Shown: one piece after another, positions 8,751-17,036 of the stretch
Layout of the letters: every line of letters starts with the position of its first letter
Numbering within the stretch: position 1 is the first letter of the stretch
From: Opitutia bacterium
GTDB taxonomy: Bacteria; Verrucomicrobiota; Verrucomicrobiia; Opitutales; Opitutaceae
NCBI GenBank assembly: GCA_016187945.1
Contig: JACPIT010000002.1
Coordinates: 186,001 to 250,000 of the forward strand
Direction of reading: 5' to 3'
DNA length: 64,000 nt
Made by a program: the position numbers and the translations under genes
The notes under the pieces: model-generated
What the model was told of the DNA's origin: nothing
What the model saw: only the letters and a program-made list of their open reading frames with translations
The model's database searches: none

Positions 8751-9366
8751 AGCGCAGGGTGAAGGCCGGGATTGCGTCGTGGGCGCGGAGGAGTTTCAGC
8801 GCGCGGGCTTCGGCGGCGCGCATGCGGCGTTTTTTCGCGGGACGCAGGTCGTCGTAGCCGGCGAGGTGCAGCCAGCCGTGGACGAGATAGAGCGTCAGCT
8901 CGGTGGCGAAGGCGGATTGGCGCGCGCGCGAGTCGCGGCGCGGGCGCGGCGCGGCGGGAGCGGCGCCCTTCAGGAGGCCCACGTAGCGGGAGGCGGTATC
9001 GGCGGAGACGCAGATTTCACCGGCGAGTCCGGCGGTGGAATCGCCTTCGAAAGTGATCACGTCGGTCGCGCTCGGGTCGTCCATGAAATCGGCGTGGAGC
9101 TGCGCGAGGGCGGGGTCGGTGAGGAAGACGAGGGATAGTTCACCGGGTGGGCAGCCGCCCGGGGGAATTTTCGATTTTCGATTTTCGATTTTCGATTGAG
9201 CCCGGAGTTCGCGAATACGGTGGCGCGCGGCGGGCGTGAAGGTCGGGAGGTCCGCGGGGGCGATTTGGAAATGGGCGTCGAGGAGCGCGATGGCGCGGCG
9301 GATTTGCGCGGCGGGGGCGCGCAGGCGCGGGTGGCGGTTTTGGATTTCGATCGGGCGGGGGAGCAC
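8749..9366 (-). CDS. ybeY: Endoribonuclease YbeY (rRNA maturation factor)
   Basis: Metal-dependent endoribonuclease for 16S rRNA 3'-end maturation and ribosome quality control. The signature HGWLHLAGYDDL near the C-terminus matches the HGxLHLxGYDH zinc site with the third His replaced by Asp, and SATDVITFEGD precedes it as in the family. The longer open frame reaches 9504, but family alignment starts at RPIEIQNRHPR, so GTG 9366 is chosen (205 residues). A family C palindrome lies just 5' of it. Codons for SKIENRKSKI derive from a tandem ATTTTCG repeat (9167-9197) inside the gene, an unusual in-frame insertion. Downstream of phoH, as is usual for this pair. Confidence 0.88.
   Translation of the reverse strand: MLPRPIEIQNRHPRLRAPAAQIRRAIALLDAHFQIAPADLPTFTPAARHRIRELRAQSKIENRKSKIPPGGCPPGELSLVFLTDPALAQLHADFMDDPSATDVITFEGDSTAGLAGEICVSADTASRYVGLLKGAAPAAPRPRRDSRARQSAFATELTLYLVHGWLHLAGYDDLRPAKKRRMRAAEARALKLLRAHDAIPAFTLR
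9167..9197. repeat. Short tandem repeat inside ybeY
   Basis: Four copies of the 7-base unit ATTTTCG, adjacent to a small GC palindrome at 9142-9162 (CCGGGTGGGCAGCCGCCCGG). Both lie within the reading frame between the N-terminal helix and the catalytic half. Confidence 0.8.
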
Positions 9367-9375
9367 GGAGGGGCG

Positions 9376-9579
9376 GTGTAGCGCCGGTCTTCGACCGGCG
9401 GGGAATGGGTATCGATGATCGAGACTCGGTCGAAGAAGCGACGGATCAAGTCGTCGTTGAGAGGAGCGAAGGGACGGCGCGTTTCGCGCACGTCGCGATG
9501 ACAAACCAGTGACTGCGTTCGGTGGGTTTCGATAGGCCGGGGCGCGCCGAGGCTGCCGCCGGTCGGAGACCGGCGCTAC
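9376..9579. repeat. Family C palindromes bracketing the phoH-ybeY junction
   Basis: GTAGCGCCGGTCTTCGACCG (9378-9402 region) and its inverted partner ending CGGTCGGAGACCGGCGCTAC (9556-9579), with a family F fragment (9484-9505) between. The right-hand copy supplies the TAG stop of phoH. Confidence 0.8.
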
Positions 9580-10577
9580 GGCGTGGGGTGGCCGGGGCGT
9601 TGGGCGTCTTCGCCGGAGGCTTTCGCGTGCTCGTAGGCGTCGATGATTTTTTGCACGAGGGCGTGCCGCACGACGTCGGTCGCGGTGAAGTGGTGGACCT
9701 CGATGCCGGGAATGTTGCGGAGGATGCGCGGGGCTTGGAGGAGGCCGGAGGGCTTCGAGCGGGGGAGGTCGATCTGGGTGACGTCGCCGGTGATGACCAT
9801 GCGCGACTCGTCGCCGAGGCGGGTGAGGAACATCATCATTTGCTCGGGCGTGGTGTTTTGCGCCTCGTCGAGGATGATGAAGGAGTTCGCGAGCGTGCGG
9901 CCGCGCATGTAGGCGAGCGGGGCGATTTCGATGATGCCTTTCTCGGCGAGCGTGGTGGTGTCCTCGGGCGAGAGCAGGTCGTGCATCGCGTCGTAGAGCG
10001 GGCGCAGGTAGGGGAGGATTTTCTCGCGCAGATCGCCGGGCAGGAAGCCGAGCGTCTCGCCCGCTTCGACGGCGGGGCGCGTGAGGATGACTCGCTGCAC
10101 CTGATTTTTCATCAGCGCGGTGATCGCCGCGGCCATTGCGAGGTAAGTCTTGCCGGTGCCGGCGGGGCCGATGCCGAACACCACGGTGTTCCGCTGAATC
10201 GCCTGGAGGTAGAGTTTCTGGCCGATCGTTTTCGGCACGATCGTCTTTTTCGCGGTGCCGATTTGGACGGGCTCGGAGAAAAGCGCGCGCAGGCGATCGG
10301 GGCCGCCGTCGGCGGCGAAGGTTTCGAGCAGGCGGCGAAAATCCGCCGAGCGCATCGCCATGCCTTGGGCGCGGCCTTCGTTGAGGCGCTCGAAAAATTC
10401 CGCGGCGCGCGCAACGGTGGCGTCGTCAGGGCCGTCGATCTTCAGCCAATCGTCACGCGTGACGAAGCGGACGCCGAGCTTCTGTTCCGCGAACGTGAGG
10501 TTGGCCTCGTTGTTGCAGTAGAGCTGGGCGAGTTGACGCGCGTTGGGAAATTGGACGGTTTTGGAGGCGGAGGGCAC
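9576..10577 (-). CDS. PhoH-family ATPase
   Basis: 333-residue predicted RNA-associated P-loop ATPase (PhoH/PhoL type). An N-terminal KH-like segment (about 10-100) precedes Walker A GPAGTGKT (137-144) and Walker B with SFIILDEAQN. VILTRPAVEAGETLGFLPG and MVITGDVTQIDLP are family blocks. The GTG start at 10577 fits the usual length of 310-350. phoH immediately upstream of ybeY is a conserved arrangement tied to ribosome and RNA metabolism. The TAG stop lies inside the family C repeat GTAGCGCCGG. Confidence 0.93.
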   Translation of the reverse strand: MPSASKTVQFPNARQLAQLYCNNEANLTFAEQKLGVRFVTRDDWLKIDGPDDATVARAAEFFERLNEGRAQGMAMRSADFRRLLETFAADGGPDRLRALFSEPVQIGTAKKTIVPKTIGQKLYLQAIQRNTVVFGIGPAGTGKTYLAMAAAITALMKNQVQRVILTRPAVEAGETLGFLPGDLREKILPYLRPLYDAMHDLLSPEDTTTLAEKGIIEIAPLAYMRGRTLANSFIILDEAQNTTPEQMMMFLTRLGDESRMVITGDVTQIDLPRSKPSGLLQAPRILRNIPGIEVHHFTATDVVRHALVQKIIDAYEHAKASGEDAQRPGHPTP

Positions 10578-10716
10578 GCGGAGCGAAAGGGAGAGGGAGG
10601 AGGAGAGGGAAAGTGAGGGTGAAATGCGCGGAGCGGGGCGGAGGGCAGAAGTGGCGCGGCGGAAGCCGGAAGACTGAAGACGGAAGATTGAGGACAGAGG
10701 CCGGAGAACGGCGGCG

Positions 10717-11214
10717 TTAGACGCGCGCCGGCATTTTCGGGAGCGTTTCGGTGAGGCGCTGATACATGGCTTCGAGCGATTGCGGCAGGACGCGCGTCTC
10801 GCCGATCACAGGCATGAAATTCGTGTCGCCCTGCCAGCGCGGGACGATGTGCGCGTGCAGGTGCGGGATGCTGCCGCCGGCGGCGCTGCCGAGGTTGAAG
10901 CCGATGTTGAATCCCTGCGGGCTGAGCGCGGCTTGGAGGAGTTCCTTGGCGAAAACGATTTCGTCCATCAGGTCGGCGCGTTCGGCGGCGGTGAGTTCCG
11001 TGAGATCGGTCGCTGCGCGAAACGGCACGGCGAGCAGGTGGCCGGCATTGTAGGGGAAGCGATTCAACACGAGGTAACTGAGCGCGGTGCGGTGGACGAT
11101 GAACGCTTTCGCGTCGTCGCCGAGCGCCGGAAGCGCCGTGAAAATGTTGCCCGTGTCGGGCAGCCGTGGCGCCTCGATGTATTCCATGCGCCAGTAGGCG
11201 TGCAGGTGTTGCAT
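10717..11214 (-). CDS. HIT-family nucleotide hydrolase/phosphorylase
   Basis: 165 residues. The histidine triad HLHAHIVPRW (His118, 120, 122) and the upstream block NRFPYNAGHLLAVP identify the Fhit/Ap4A-hydrolase-like branch, which cleaves dinucleoside polyphosphates or adenylated substrates through a His-AMP intermediate. ATG 11214 gives the normal length. Upstream of phoH on the same strand across 139 bases; co-transcription is possible but not shown. Confidence 0.92.
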   Translation of the reverse strand: MQHLHAYWRMEYIEAPRLPDTGNIFTALPALGDDAKAFIVHRTALSYLVLNRFPYNAGHLLAVPFRAATDLTELTAAERADLMDEIVFAKELLQAALSPQGFNIGFNLGSAAGGSIPHLHAHIVPRWQGDTNFMPVIGETRVLPQSLEAMYQRLTETLPKMPARV

Positions 11215-11321
11215 GATTCGGCGGCAAATTGGGACAGCGCGGCGGCGATGTCAAAGCCGGTGGGCGGCGCGGGCGCGCGGCGCGAGTGCGTGGCTGGAGA
11301 GGCCAAGGCAGCGGAGGGATG

Positions 11322-11432
11322 GCCACAAAGAGGCACGAAAAATCCGTCTGCCATCGCGACTCTCATGGCGCCTATAGGCGCGCGGGCGATTTCTCGCCGG
11401 CCGCACGGGCGATTTTTTGTGCCTCTTTGTGG
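11322..11432. repeat. Inverted repeat family G
   Basis: GCCACAAAGAGGCACGAAAA at 11322 and its inverted partner ending TGCCTCTTTGTGGC at 11432. Related to the longer copy at 22705-22765. This is the content of the space between the HIT gene and the second TetR gene. Confidence 0.8.
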
Positions 11433-11487
11433 CAAAAATGGTTCGGGTTCGGCCGTGTTGAGGAGGACTTCAGATGAAACGGTTGCC

Positions 11488-11528
11488 TTGACAGGCGGGG
11501 TGGGTGGCTTTGTATGACGTTCGTCATA
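11488..11528 (+). promoter_or_regulatory. Promoter with overlapping 16-bp TetR operator
   Basis: TTGACA (11488-11493) is followed, 17 bases later, by TGTATG/TATGAC as a -10 element. The perfect palindrome TATGACGTTCGTCATA (11513-11528) covers the -10 and start region. The regulator gene begins at 11538, so this is a classic autorepression layout. Confidence 0.65.
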
Positions 11529-11537
11529 TTAACTGCC

Positions 11538-12119
11538 ATGCGCTATTCCGCCGGCCATAAACTCGCGACCCGTCGCCGCATTCTCGAAGCGGCGAGCGCG
11601 GCGTTTCGCGAGTCGGGCGTGGCGGCGACGGGCGTCGACGACGTCATGCGCCGCGCCGGGCTCACGCACGGCGGCTTCTACGCGCATTTTCGCGACAAGA
11701 ACGAACTCATCGCCGAGGCCTGCGCGACGGGCTTCGACATGGGGCAGGAAAATCTCGCGCGCATCGCGGCGCTGCCGACGCGCCGCCAGCGCGTGCGCGC
11801 GCTCGTGGCGAGTTATCTGAGCGCGCATCACCGCGACGATCGCGGCGGCGGCTGCCTCGTCGCGGCGCTCGGCGCCGAGGCGTCGCGTCCGAAGGGCCGT
11901 GCGCAACGCGGCTACGCCGAGGCGCTCCAGCGGCACCGCAGCCGGCTCGCGGCGGCGCTGCGGCTGGCCGACGATCCGGCGGAAAACGACCGGCTCACCA
12001 CCTCGCTGCTCGGCATGCTCATCGGCGGGTTGATCCTCGCGCGCTCGTTGCTCGACGAGGCGGCGAGCCGTCAACTGCTCGCGCAGACGCGCGAGACGGC
12101 CATCGCGTGCTTCGGCTGA
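11538..12119 (+). CDS. TetR/AcrR-family transcriptional regulator
   Basis: 193 residues from ATG 11538. An in-frame ATG at 11514 lies inside the operator palindrome and is rejected. The HTH spans about residues 8-54 (RRRILEAASAAFRESGVAAT, then GLTHGGFYAHFRDKNELIA). The HGGFYAHF form is typical of the YbiH/AcrR-like group with TetR_C_16-type ligand domains. No divergent partner gene exists: the minus-strand HIT gene starts 324 bases away and fabF follows on the same strand, so its target beyond itself is unknown. Confidence 0.9.
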   Translation: MRYSAGHKLATRRRILEAASAAFRESGVAATGVDDVMRRAGLTHGGFYAHFRDKNELIAEACATGFDMGQENLARIAALPTRRQRVRALVASYLSAHHRDDRGGGCLVAALGAEASRPKGRAQRGYAEALQRHRSRLAAALRLADDPAENDRLTTSLLGMLIGGLILARSLLDEAASRQLLAQTRETAIACFG

Positions 12120-12173
12120 ACCTGACGATGCTACCGATGCGCTCCGCAAAAACAGAAATGTATTCGTCCCGAA

Positions 12174-12248
12174 GGTGGAGCGCGTTGACCCCAACGCGCT
12201 GCCCGGTCCGCGCGCGCGAAAAGCGCGTTGAGGTCAACGCGCTCCACC
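12174..12248. repeat. Palindromic element family D, intergenic copy
   Basis: Arms GGTGGAGCGCGTTGACC… (12174-12198) and …CAACGCGCTCCACC (12223-12248); same element as 3704-3760 with a longer GC loop. Confidence 0.9.
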
Positions 12249-12292
12249 TCGGCCCGGGTCGGTCCACCTGAAATTCTCACCGCTCCTTTCTC

Positions 12293-13618
12293 ATGAACAA
12301 CCCGCTCCAACAACCGCGCCGTCGCGTGGTCATCACCGGCCTCGGGGCCGTCACGCCCGTCGGTCTCACCGCGCCCGATTCCTGGCGCACGCTCGTGGCC
12401 GGCGAGTCCGGCATCGGCTCGATCACGCGTTTCGACACGACGAATTGCCCGGTGACGATCGCGGGCGAGGTGAGGAATTTCGATCCGCTGCGCCCGCTCG
12501 CGCAGCCGGTGTTCCCGCGCGGCGCAGGCACGGAGCCGGTGAACGCGGCGTTCAACGCGAAGGACACGAAGAAATTCGGCCGCTTCACGCACCTCGGCTG
12601 TGCGGCGGCGCTCGAAGCCTACGTCGATAGCGACCTCGACGCGCACCGCGCGACGCTATCGCCCGACCGCATGGGCGTGAATCTCGGCGTCGGCCTCGGC
12701 GGCCTGCCCGAGATCGAGGGCACGCACGAGACGTGGCGCCGCGACGGCTTCCGGAAAATTTCGCCATTCTTCATCATCCAGATCGCGCCGAACCTGCTCG
12801 CCGGTCAGGTGAGCCTGATGCTCGACGCGCGCGGTCCGAACATGTGCGTCGCCTCGGCGTGCGCGACGAGCGGTCACGCGCTCGGCGAAGCGGCGGCGGC
12901 GGTCGCGCGCGGCGACGCCGACGTCATGATCGCCGGCGGCGCGGAGTCGACGATCACGCCGCTCGCGATCGGCGCGTTCGCGCAGATGCGCGCGCTCTCG
13001 AAGCGCAACGACCACCCGAAGAAGGCCTCGCGGCCCTACGACGACGCGCGCGACGGCTTCGTGCTTAGTGAAGGCGCGGTGGTGTTCGTGCTCGAGGAAT
13101 ACGAGCAGGCGAAACGCCGCGGCGCGAAAATCTACGCCGAGCTGCGCGGCTACGGCGCGTCGGCCGACGCGCATCACCTCTCGTCGCTCGCGCCCGGCGG
13201 CGAGGGCTCCCAACGCTCGATGCGCGCCGCGCTCGCTTCGGCGGGCTTGCAGCCGAGCGAGATCGATTATGTTTCCGCGCACGCGACGTCGACGCCCGGC
13301 GGCGATGGCGAGGAAGGCGCGGCGATCGCGGCGGTGTTCGCCGAAAACAAGGCGGCGCTCAATGTCAGCGGCGTGAAGTCGATGACCGGCCACTTGCTCG
13401 GCGCGGCGGGTTCGATGGGCGCGTTCGCGGCGGTGATGGCGATCCGCGACGGCGTCGTGCCGCCGACGATCAATCTCGAGAACATCGAGCCCGCGTGCGC
13501 GGCGCTCGGGTTGAACTTCACGCCCAACGTCGCGGTGCGCCGTCCGGTGCGCGCGGCGCTGTCGAACTGCTTCGGCTTCGGCGGCACGAACGCGTCGCTG
13601 GTCTTCGCGGCGGTGTGA
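12293..13618 (+). CDS. fabF: Beta-ketoacyl-ACP synthase II
   Basis: Condensing enzyme that elongates acyl-ACP with malonyl-ACP in fatty acid synthesis. 441 residues; the Cys-His-His catalytic set is present: Cys190 (VASACATSGHA), His330 (SAHATSTPGGD) and His367 (KSMTGHLLGAAG), with the C-terminal GFGGTNAS loop. Slightly longer than the usual 410-415 because of an insertion around residues 62-92. It stands alone, away from acpP and fabG, so it may be a second KAS used for a special lipid; KAS II in primary synthesis is equally possible. ATG 12293 follows an AGGAG-poor leader (CTCCTTTCTC). Confidence 0.9.
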   Translation: MNNPLQQPRRRVVITGLGAVTPVGLTAPDSWRTLVAGESGIGSITRFDTTNCPVTIAGEVRNFDPLRPLAQPVFPRGAGTEPVNAAFNAKDTKKFGRFTHLGCAAALEAYVDSDLDAHRATLSPDRMGVNLGVGLGGLPEIEGTHETWRRDGFRKISPFFIIQIAPNLLAGQVSLMLDARGPNMCVASACATSGHALGEAAAAVARGDADVMIAGGAESTITPLAIGAFAQMRALSKRNDHPKKASRPYDDARDGFVLSEGAVVFVLEEYEQAKRRGAKIYAELRGYGASADAHHLSSLAPGGEGSQRSMRAALASAGLQPSEIDYVSAHATSTPGGDGEEGAAIAAVFAENKAALNVSGVKSMTGHLLGAAGSMGAFAAVMAIRDGVVPPTINLENIEPACAALGLNFTPNVAVRRPVRAALSNCFGFGGTNASLVFAAV

Positions 13619-13674
13619 GTGGCTCGTGTGAGAGAACGAACGACATATCTCGCTGCAGAACTGTCGACCCGTGA

Positions 13675-13739
13675 GGTAGGGCGCGACCGCTGGGCGCGCC
13701 GAAACGCTATCGCGGCGGGCCCAGCGGTCCCGCCCTACC
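13675..13739. repeat. GTAGGGCG-type hairpin (family E)
   Basis: GGTAGGGCGCGACCGCTGGG … CCCAGCGGTCCCGCCCTACC, a long hairpin between fabF and the hydrolase gene. Confidence 0.8.
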
Positions 13740-13760
13740 AAGAAAGCAACAGCGCTCGCC

Positions 13761-14687
13761 ATGAGTGAAATCCTCCTCGCGGCGGCGGCGAAGCGCGGCG
13801 TGCCGGTGCCGCCGGGACCGCTCGATGCCGACGCCCTGGCGGAACTCGCCGCGGCGATTTTCGTGCGGCCGATGCGCGGCGCGCGGAAGGTGCCGCGCGA
13901 ACTCGGCTACCTCGAGACGGCGCGACCGACGACGCTGCGCACGAGCCACGGCGAACTCGCAGCGTGGGAGTGGAGTCCGCCAAACTCCGTAATACGGAGT
14001 TTGGATGCGGGCGGGGCGGAGGTGCTCGTCGGACAAACGCACGGCGGCGTCGATGTCTCCGGCGCGCCGCTGGTCGGGCTCGTGCACGGCTGGGAAGGAC
14101 ACGGCGCGCAGCTCGGGGCGTTCGCGGTGCCGTTGGCGGCGGCGGGGTTTCGCGTGCTGGCGTTCGATTTGCCGGGTCATGGCGAGTCGCCCGGCGACGA
14201 GGCTCACGTGCCGCTCGTCGCGCGCACCCTCGCGGAGATCGAGCGCGAGGCGGGGAAGTTTTTCGCGCTGATCGGTCACTCGATGGGCGCGGCGGGGGCG
14301 GCGATGAGCACGACGCTGGGCGTCGCGCCGCGGGGGCTGGTGTTGCTGGCGCCGCCGCAGAGCCAGCTCGAGCGGTTGGATCGTGTGGCGAACCGCCTGC
14401 AACTCGCAGGCGAACTGCGCGAGAAGTTCTTCGCGGCGGTGGAGCGACGGACGGCGTCGCGCAACGCGGACGTCGACATGCGCGTGGTCGCGCGTGCGGC
14501 GCCGTGCGCGCTGCGGGTGTTTCACGATCCGGCCGACGAGGACGCGAGTTTTGCGGCGAGCGAGGAGTTCGTGGAGTTGTGGCGCGGCGCGCGACTCGTG
14601 TCGGTGCCGGGGCGCGGGCATTACCGGATTCTGGCGACGCCGGAAATCGTGCGGCAGGCCGTGGAGTTTTTGAGTGGGTTGCGGTGA
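13761..14687 (+). CDS. Alpha/beta hydrolase
   Basis: 308 residues of the serine-hydrolase fold: oxyanion strand LVGLVHGWEGHG, nucleophile elbow GHSMG (Ser174), acid in VFHDPADED and catalytic His in GRGHYRI near the C-terminus. Looks like an esterase or thioesterase; substrate unknown. Codons 73-81 carry a perfect hairpin (13980-14004) that appears to be an in-frame insertion in a surface loop ahead of the core fold. Downstream, after 270 bases of repeats, comes the exosortase gene set; a link is not established. Confidence 0.85.
   Translation: MSEILLAAAAKRGVPVPPGPLDADALAELAAAIFVRPMRGARKVPRELGYLETARPTTLRTSHGELAAWEWSPPNSVIRSLDAGGAEVLVGQTHGGVDVSGAPLVGLVHGWEGHGAQLGAFAVPLAAAGFRVLAFDLPGHGESPGDEAHVPLVARTLAEIEREAGKFFALIGHSMGAAGAAMSTTLGVAPRGLVLLAPPQSQLERLDRVANRLQLAGELREKFFAAVERRTASRNADVDMRVVARAAPCALRVFHDPADEDASFAASEEFVELWRGARLVSVPGRGHYRILATPEIVRQAVEFLSGLR
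13980..14004. repeat. Perfect palindrome inside the hydrolase gene
   Basis: CCAAACTCCGT, loop AAT, ACGGAGTTTGG: 11-base arms read in frame as PPNSVIRSL. Similar TTTGGA/TCCAAA hairpins occur between pstB and phoU (41337-41423). Confidence 0.85.
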
Positions 14688-14817
14688 GCGGATTGAGGTG
14701 AGCGGAGCGAGTGGGTGGAACGGGCGTCTGGGCTGCGCGCTTGCGCACGCGCAACGTCGGGGCGTGAAGCCCCTCCCACCCGGAAATGGGGCGAGAGAGG
14801 AGCAGGCGGCGGGCGAT

Positions 14818-14897
14818 GGGGAGGGCCGAGCTCCTGCGAGGCCGCGAATGGGATGCCGCGTTCGGGCGTGTCGGCCTCGCGGGAGCTCGGCCCTCCA
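14818..14897. repeat. Long hairpin in the hydrolase-exosortase spacer
   Basis: GGAGGGCCGAGCTCCTGCGA … CGCGGGAGCTCGGCCCTCC. It and GC-rich flanks make up the 270-base space before 14958; no gene is seen. Confidence 0.75.
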
Positions 14898-14957
14898 TGG
14901 GGCGTGGGGCTGGGTTGCGGGCTTGAGTGCGGGGCGGCGGGCGGCAAGCTGAGCGGC

Positions 14958-15323
14958 GTGCTGGCGGAGTTCAAACAGGTGAAACAGGAGGCGAGCGGCG
15001 GACGCCGCCGCTGGTTCGAGGACGAGGCGATGGAACTGATCGTGTGGTATCGCGGCGACGGCGCGGTGGACGGATTTCAGCTTTGTTATCCCGGCGCGGA
15101 CCGGCGCGAGCGGGCGCTCACCTGGCGCACGGTCGGCGGTTTTTCGCACGCGCTGGTCGATTCGGGCGACACGCGCCCCGACAAGAATCTCACGCCGGTG
15201 CTGACGCCGGACGGCGTCGTGCCGTGGGCGAAGATCGAGACGGAGTTCGGCGCGCGGGCGGCGGAACTCGAGCCGGAGCTGCGCGAATTTGTGGCAGGAC
15301 ATTTGCGACGGAGGAACGAGTGA
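14958..15323 (+). CDS. Small hypothetical protein of the exosortase gene set
   Basis: 121 residues from GTG 14958, not recognised. It is soluble, mixed alpha/beta, with several aromatic and acidic residues (WFEDEAMELIVWYRGDG) and a Pro-rich central part (LTPVLTPDGVVPWAK). No signal peptide or membrane segment. Its TGA overlaps the ATG of the DUF2238 gene, so the two are translationally coupled. The longer open frame up to 14715 runs through a repeat hairpin and is not preferred. Confidence 0.65.
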   Translation: MLAEFKQVKQEASGGRRRWFEDEAMELIVWYRGDGAVDGFQLCYPGADRRERALTWRTVGGFSHALVDSGDTRPDKNLTPVLTPDGVVPWAKIETEFGARAAELEPELREFVAGHLRRRNE

Positions 15324-16009
15324 TGGATCGGCGATTGCTCATTTTCGGGACGTTGCTGTTGCCCGTGCTTGGATGGTCGGCGGTGCGGCCGCACGATTTC
15401 TTCACGTGGCTTCTCGAGGTCGTGCCGGTGCTGATCGGCGTGCCGTTGATGGTCGCGGTGCGACGGCGGTTTCCGTTGTCGACGCTGTTGCTCGTGCTGG
15501 TGTGGCTGCACGCCGTCGTGTTGATCGTCGGCGGGCACTACACGTATGCGCGCGTGCCGCTCGGCGAGTGGGCGATGGCGTGGTTCGGGTGGACGCGGAA
15601 CAACTACGACAAGCTCGGGCATTTCGCGCAGGGCTTCGTGCCGGCGATTCTCGCGCGTGAGATTTTGGTGCGGACGTCGCCGCTGGGAGGAGCATGCCGC
15701 GGGCGCGTCGCCGCTGGGGACAGCGGCGACCACCTGAGCGGACGGTCGCGCTGGCTGCCGTTCTTGGTCGTGAGTGTGTGTCTGGCGTTCAGTGCGCTCT
15801 ACGAGCTGATCGAGTGGTGGACGGCGGTGGCGAGCGGTGCGGCGGCGGAGGAATTTCTCGGGACGCAGGGTTATGCGTGGGATACGCAGTCGGACATGGC
15901 GTTCGCGTTGGTGGGCGCGCTGGCCGCTTTGGCATTGCTGAGCGGCGCGCACGATCGTTCGATGGCGCGCGTCACGCATGGAAAAACCGACGCCGACAAC
16001 GCCCGCTGA
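15323..16009 (+). CDS. DUF2238 (YjdF-like) inner membrane protein
   Basis: 228 residues with about six membrane segments. The conserved DUF2238 blocks NYDKLGHFAQGFVPA, YELIEWW and GTQGYAWDTQSDM are clear. YjdF-like proteins have no firm function. ATG 15323 overlaps the preceding stop; the 3' end overlaps the exosortase start by 32 bases. Residues about 117-142 are encoded by a GC repeat with a perfect hairpin (15707-15730), which probably lengthens a loop between membrane segments. Confidence 0.85.
   Translation: MDRRLLIFGTLLLPVLGWSAVRPHDFFTWLLEVVPVLIGVPLMVAVRRRFPLSTLLLVLVWLHAVVLIVGGHYTYARVPLGEWAMAWFGWTRNNYDKLGHFAQGFVPAILAREILVRTSPLGGACRGRVAAGDSGDHLSGRSRWLPFLVVSVCLAFSALYELIEWWTAVASGAAAEEFLGTQGYAWDTQSDMAFALVGALAALALLSGAHDRSMARVTHGKTDADNAR
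15707..15730. repeat. Perfect palindrome inside the DUF2238 gene
   Basis: GTCGCCGCTG, loop GGGA, CAGCGGCGAC; a partial copy of the arm occurs at 15675-15687. Confidence 0.8.
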
Positions 16010-17036
16010 AATGCCATCGCCTGCCGCGGCTGCGGTTGCGGCACCCGCGCCGGTGGCGGGGAGTTTCGTCGCGGCGCTGGCGCTTTCGGGCGGCTTCGTA
16101 GCGTTCGTGGCGTGGGACCAGTCGCACTGGTGGCAGCGCAAGGAGGATTACACGTTCGGCTGGCTGGTGCCGGTGTTCACGGCGTATGCAGTCTACGATC
16201 GCTGGCCGCAGATTCGCGCGCGGCTGGCGGAGGCGGCGGAGAGCGGGCCGGCGGCGGCGTGGGTGCGTTGGACGCTGAACGTCGCGGCGACGCTCGGGCT
16301 CGTGTGCGGCGCGTTGTTTTTCCTGCTCGGGGCGTTTTATCGCGCGGGAGCGGGCACGTCGCAGCCGGGGACGTTTGCGCTGACGAGCGGCATGGTGGCG
16401 ATCGTGCTGTCGCTGCTGTTTTTCAATGTGTCGATCGGCGACGCGGCGGCGGGGAACGCGGTGACGCGCGACGAGTCCGCACATGGCGGGTTCCTCGGGC
16501 TCTTCGCGGAGCCGCGGTTTCGCGTGGCGGCGCTGTTCGTTTTCCCGGTTTGCGTGTGGCTGATTTCGGCGCCGTTGGTCTCGGCGATCGAGTCGCAGGT
16601 CAGCCTGTTTTTGCTGCGGAAGGTCGTGACGGTGGTCGCGTTCGTGTTCGACGTGCTCGGCTATCCGGTGGAGCAGCAGGGCAACGTGCTGATGCTGCCG
16701 AAGGGGCCGGTGGGCGTCGCGGAGGCGTGTTCGGGCATCCGCTCGCTGACGGCGTGTTTGTTCGCGGGGTCGTTTCTCGGTGCGATGTTTTTCGACCGGC
16801 TCTGGAAGAAAGTTTTCCTCGTGGCGGCGTCGATGGGTTTCGCGTTCGTGATGAATCTTGCGCGCAGCCTGTTCCTGACGGCGTGGGCCTACGCTTACGG
16901 TCCGGAGGCGATCAACGGTTTCGTGCACGACACCGCGGGCTACGCGGTGCTCGGGGTGACTTGCCTCGGGCTGCTGGCGCTGGTGTGGCTGTTGAACTTG
17001 AAGCTGGAAAAGTTTTTCGCGCCACCAACGGAGTGA
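15978..17036 (+). CDS. Exosortase/archaeosortase family transpeptidase
   Basis: 352-residue polytopic membrane protein. The three family catalytic residues are present in canonical order: Cys251 in EACSGIRSL, Arg296 in MNLARSLFL, His317 in VHDTAGY. Exosortases process PEP-CTERM-type sorting signals on exported proteins in bacteria that make extracellular matrix. The N-terminal 25 residues are Pro/Ala-rich and probably cytoplasmic. It overlaps the DUF2238 gene by 32 bases and the kinase by 4, so it is in an operon. No EpsI domain is fused and no substrate protein with a PEP-CTERM tail is seen in the window. Confidence 0.9.
   Translation: MEKPTPTTPAEMPSPAAAAVAAPAPVAGSFVAALALSGGFVAFVAWDQSHWWQRKEDYTFGWLVPVFTAYAVYDRWPQIRARLAEAAESGPAAAWVRWTLNVAATLGLVCGALFFLLGAFYRAGAGTSQPGTFALTSGMVAIVLSLLFFNVSIGDAAAGNAVTRDESAHGGFLGLFAEPRFRVAALFVFPVCVWLISAPLVSAIESQVSLFLLRKVVTVVAFVFDVLGYPVEQQGNVLMLPKGPVGVAEACSGIRSLTACLFAGSFLGAMFFDRLWKKVFLVAASMGFAFVMNLARSLFLTAWAYAYGPEAINGFVHDTAGYAVLGVTCLGLLALVWLLNLKLEKFFAPPTE

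Noticed and set aside
16112-17032. 5' extension of the histidine-kinase frame through the exosortase gene
   Set aside because: It is the out-of-frame reading of the exosortase. GTG 17033 gives the normal kinase N-terminus and a GTGA coupling.
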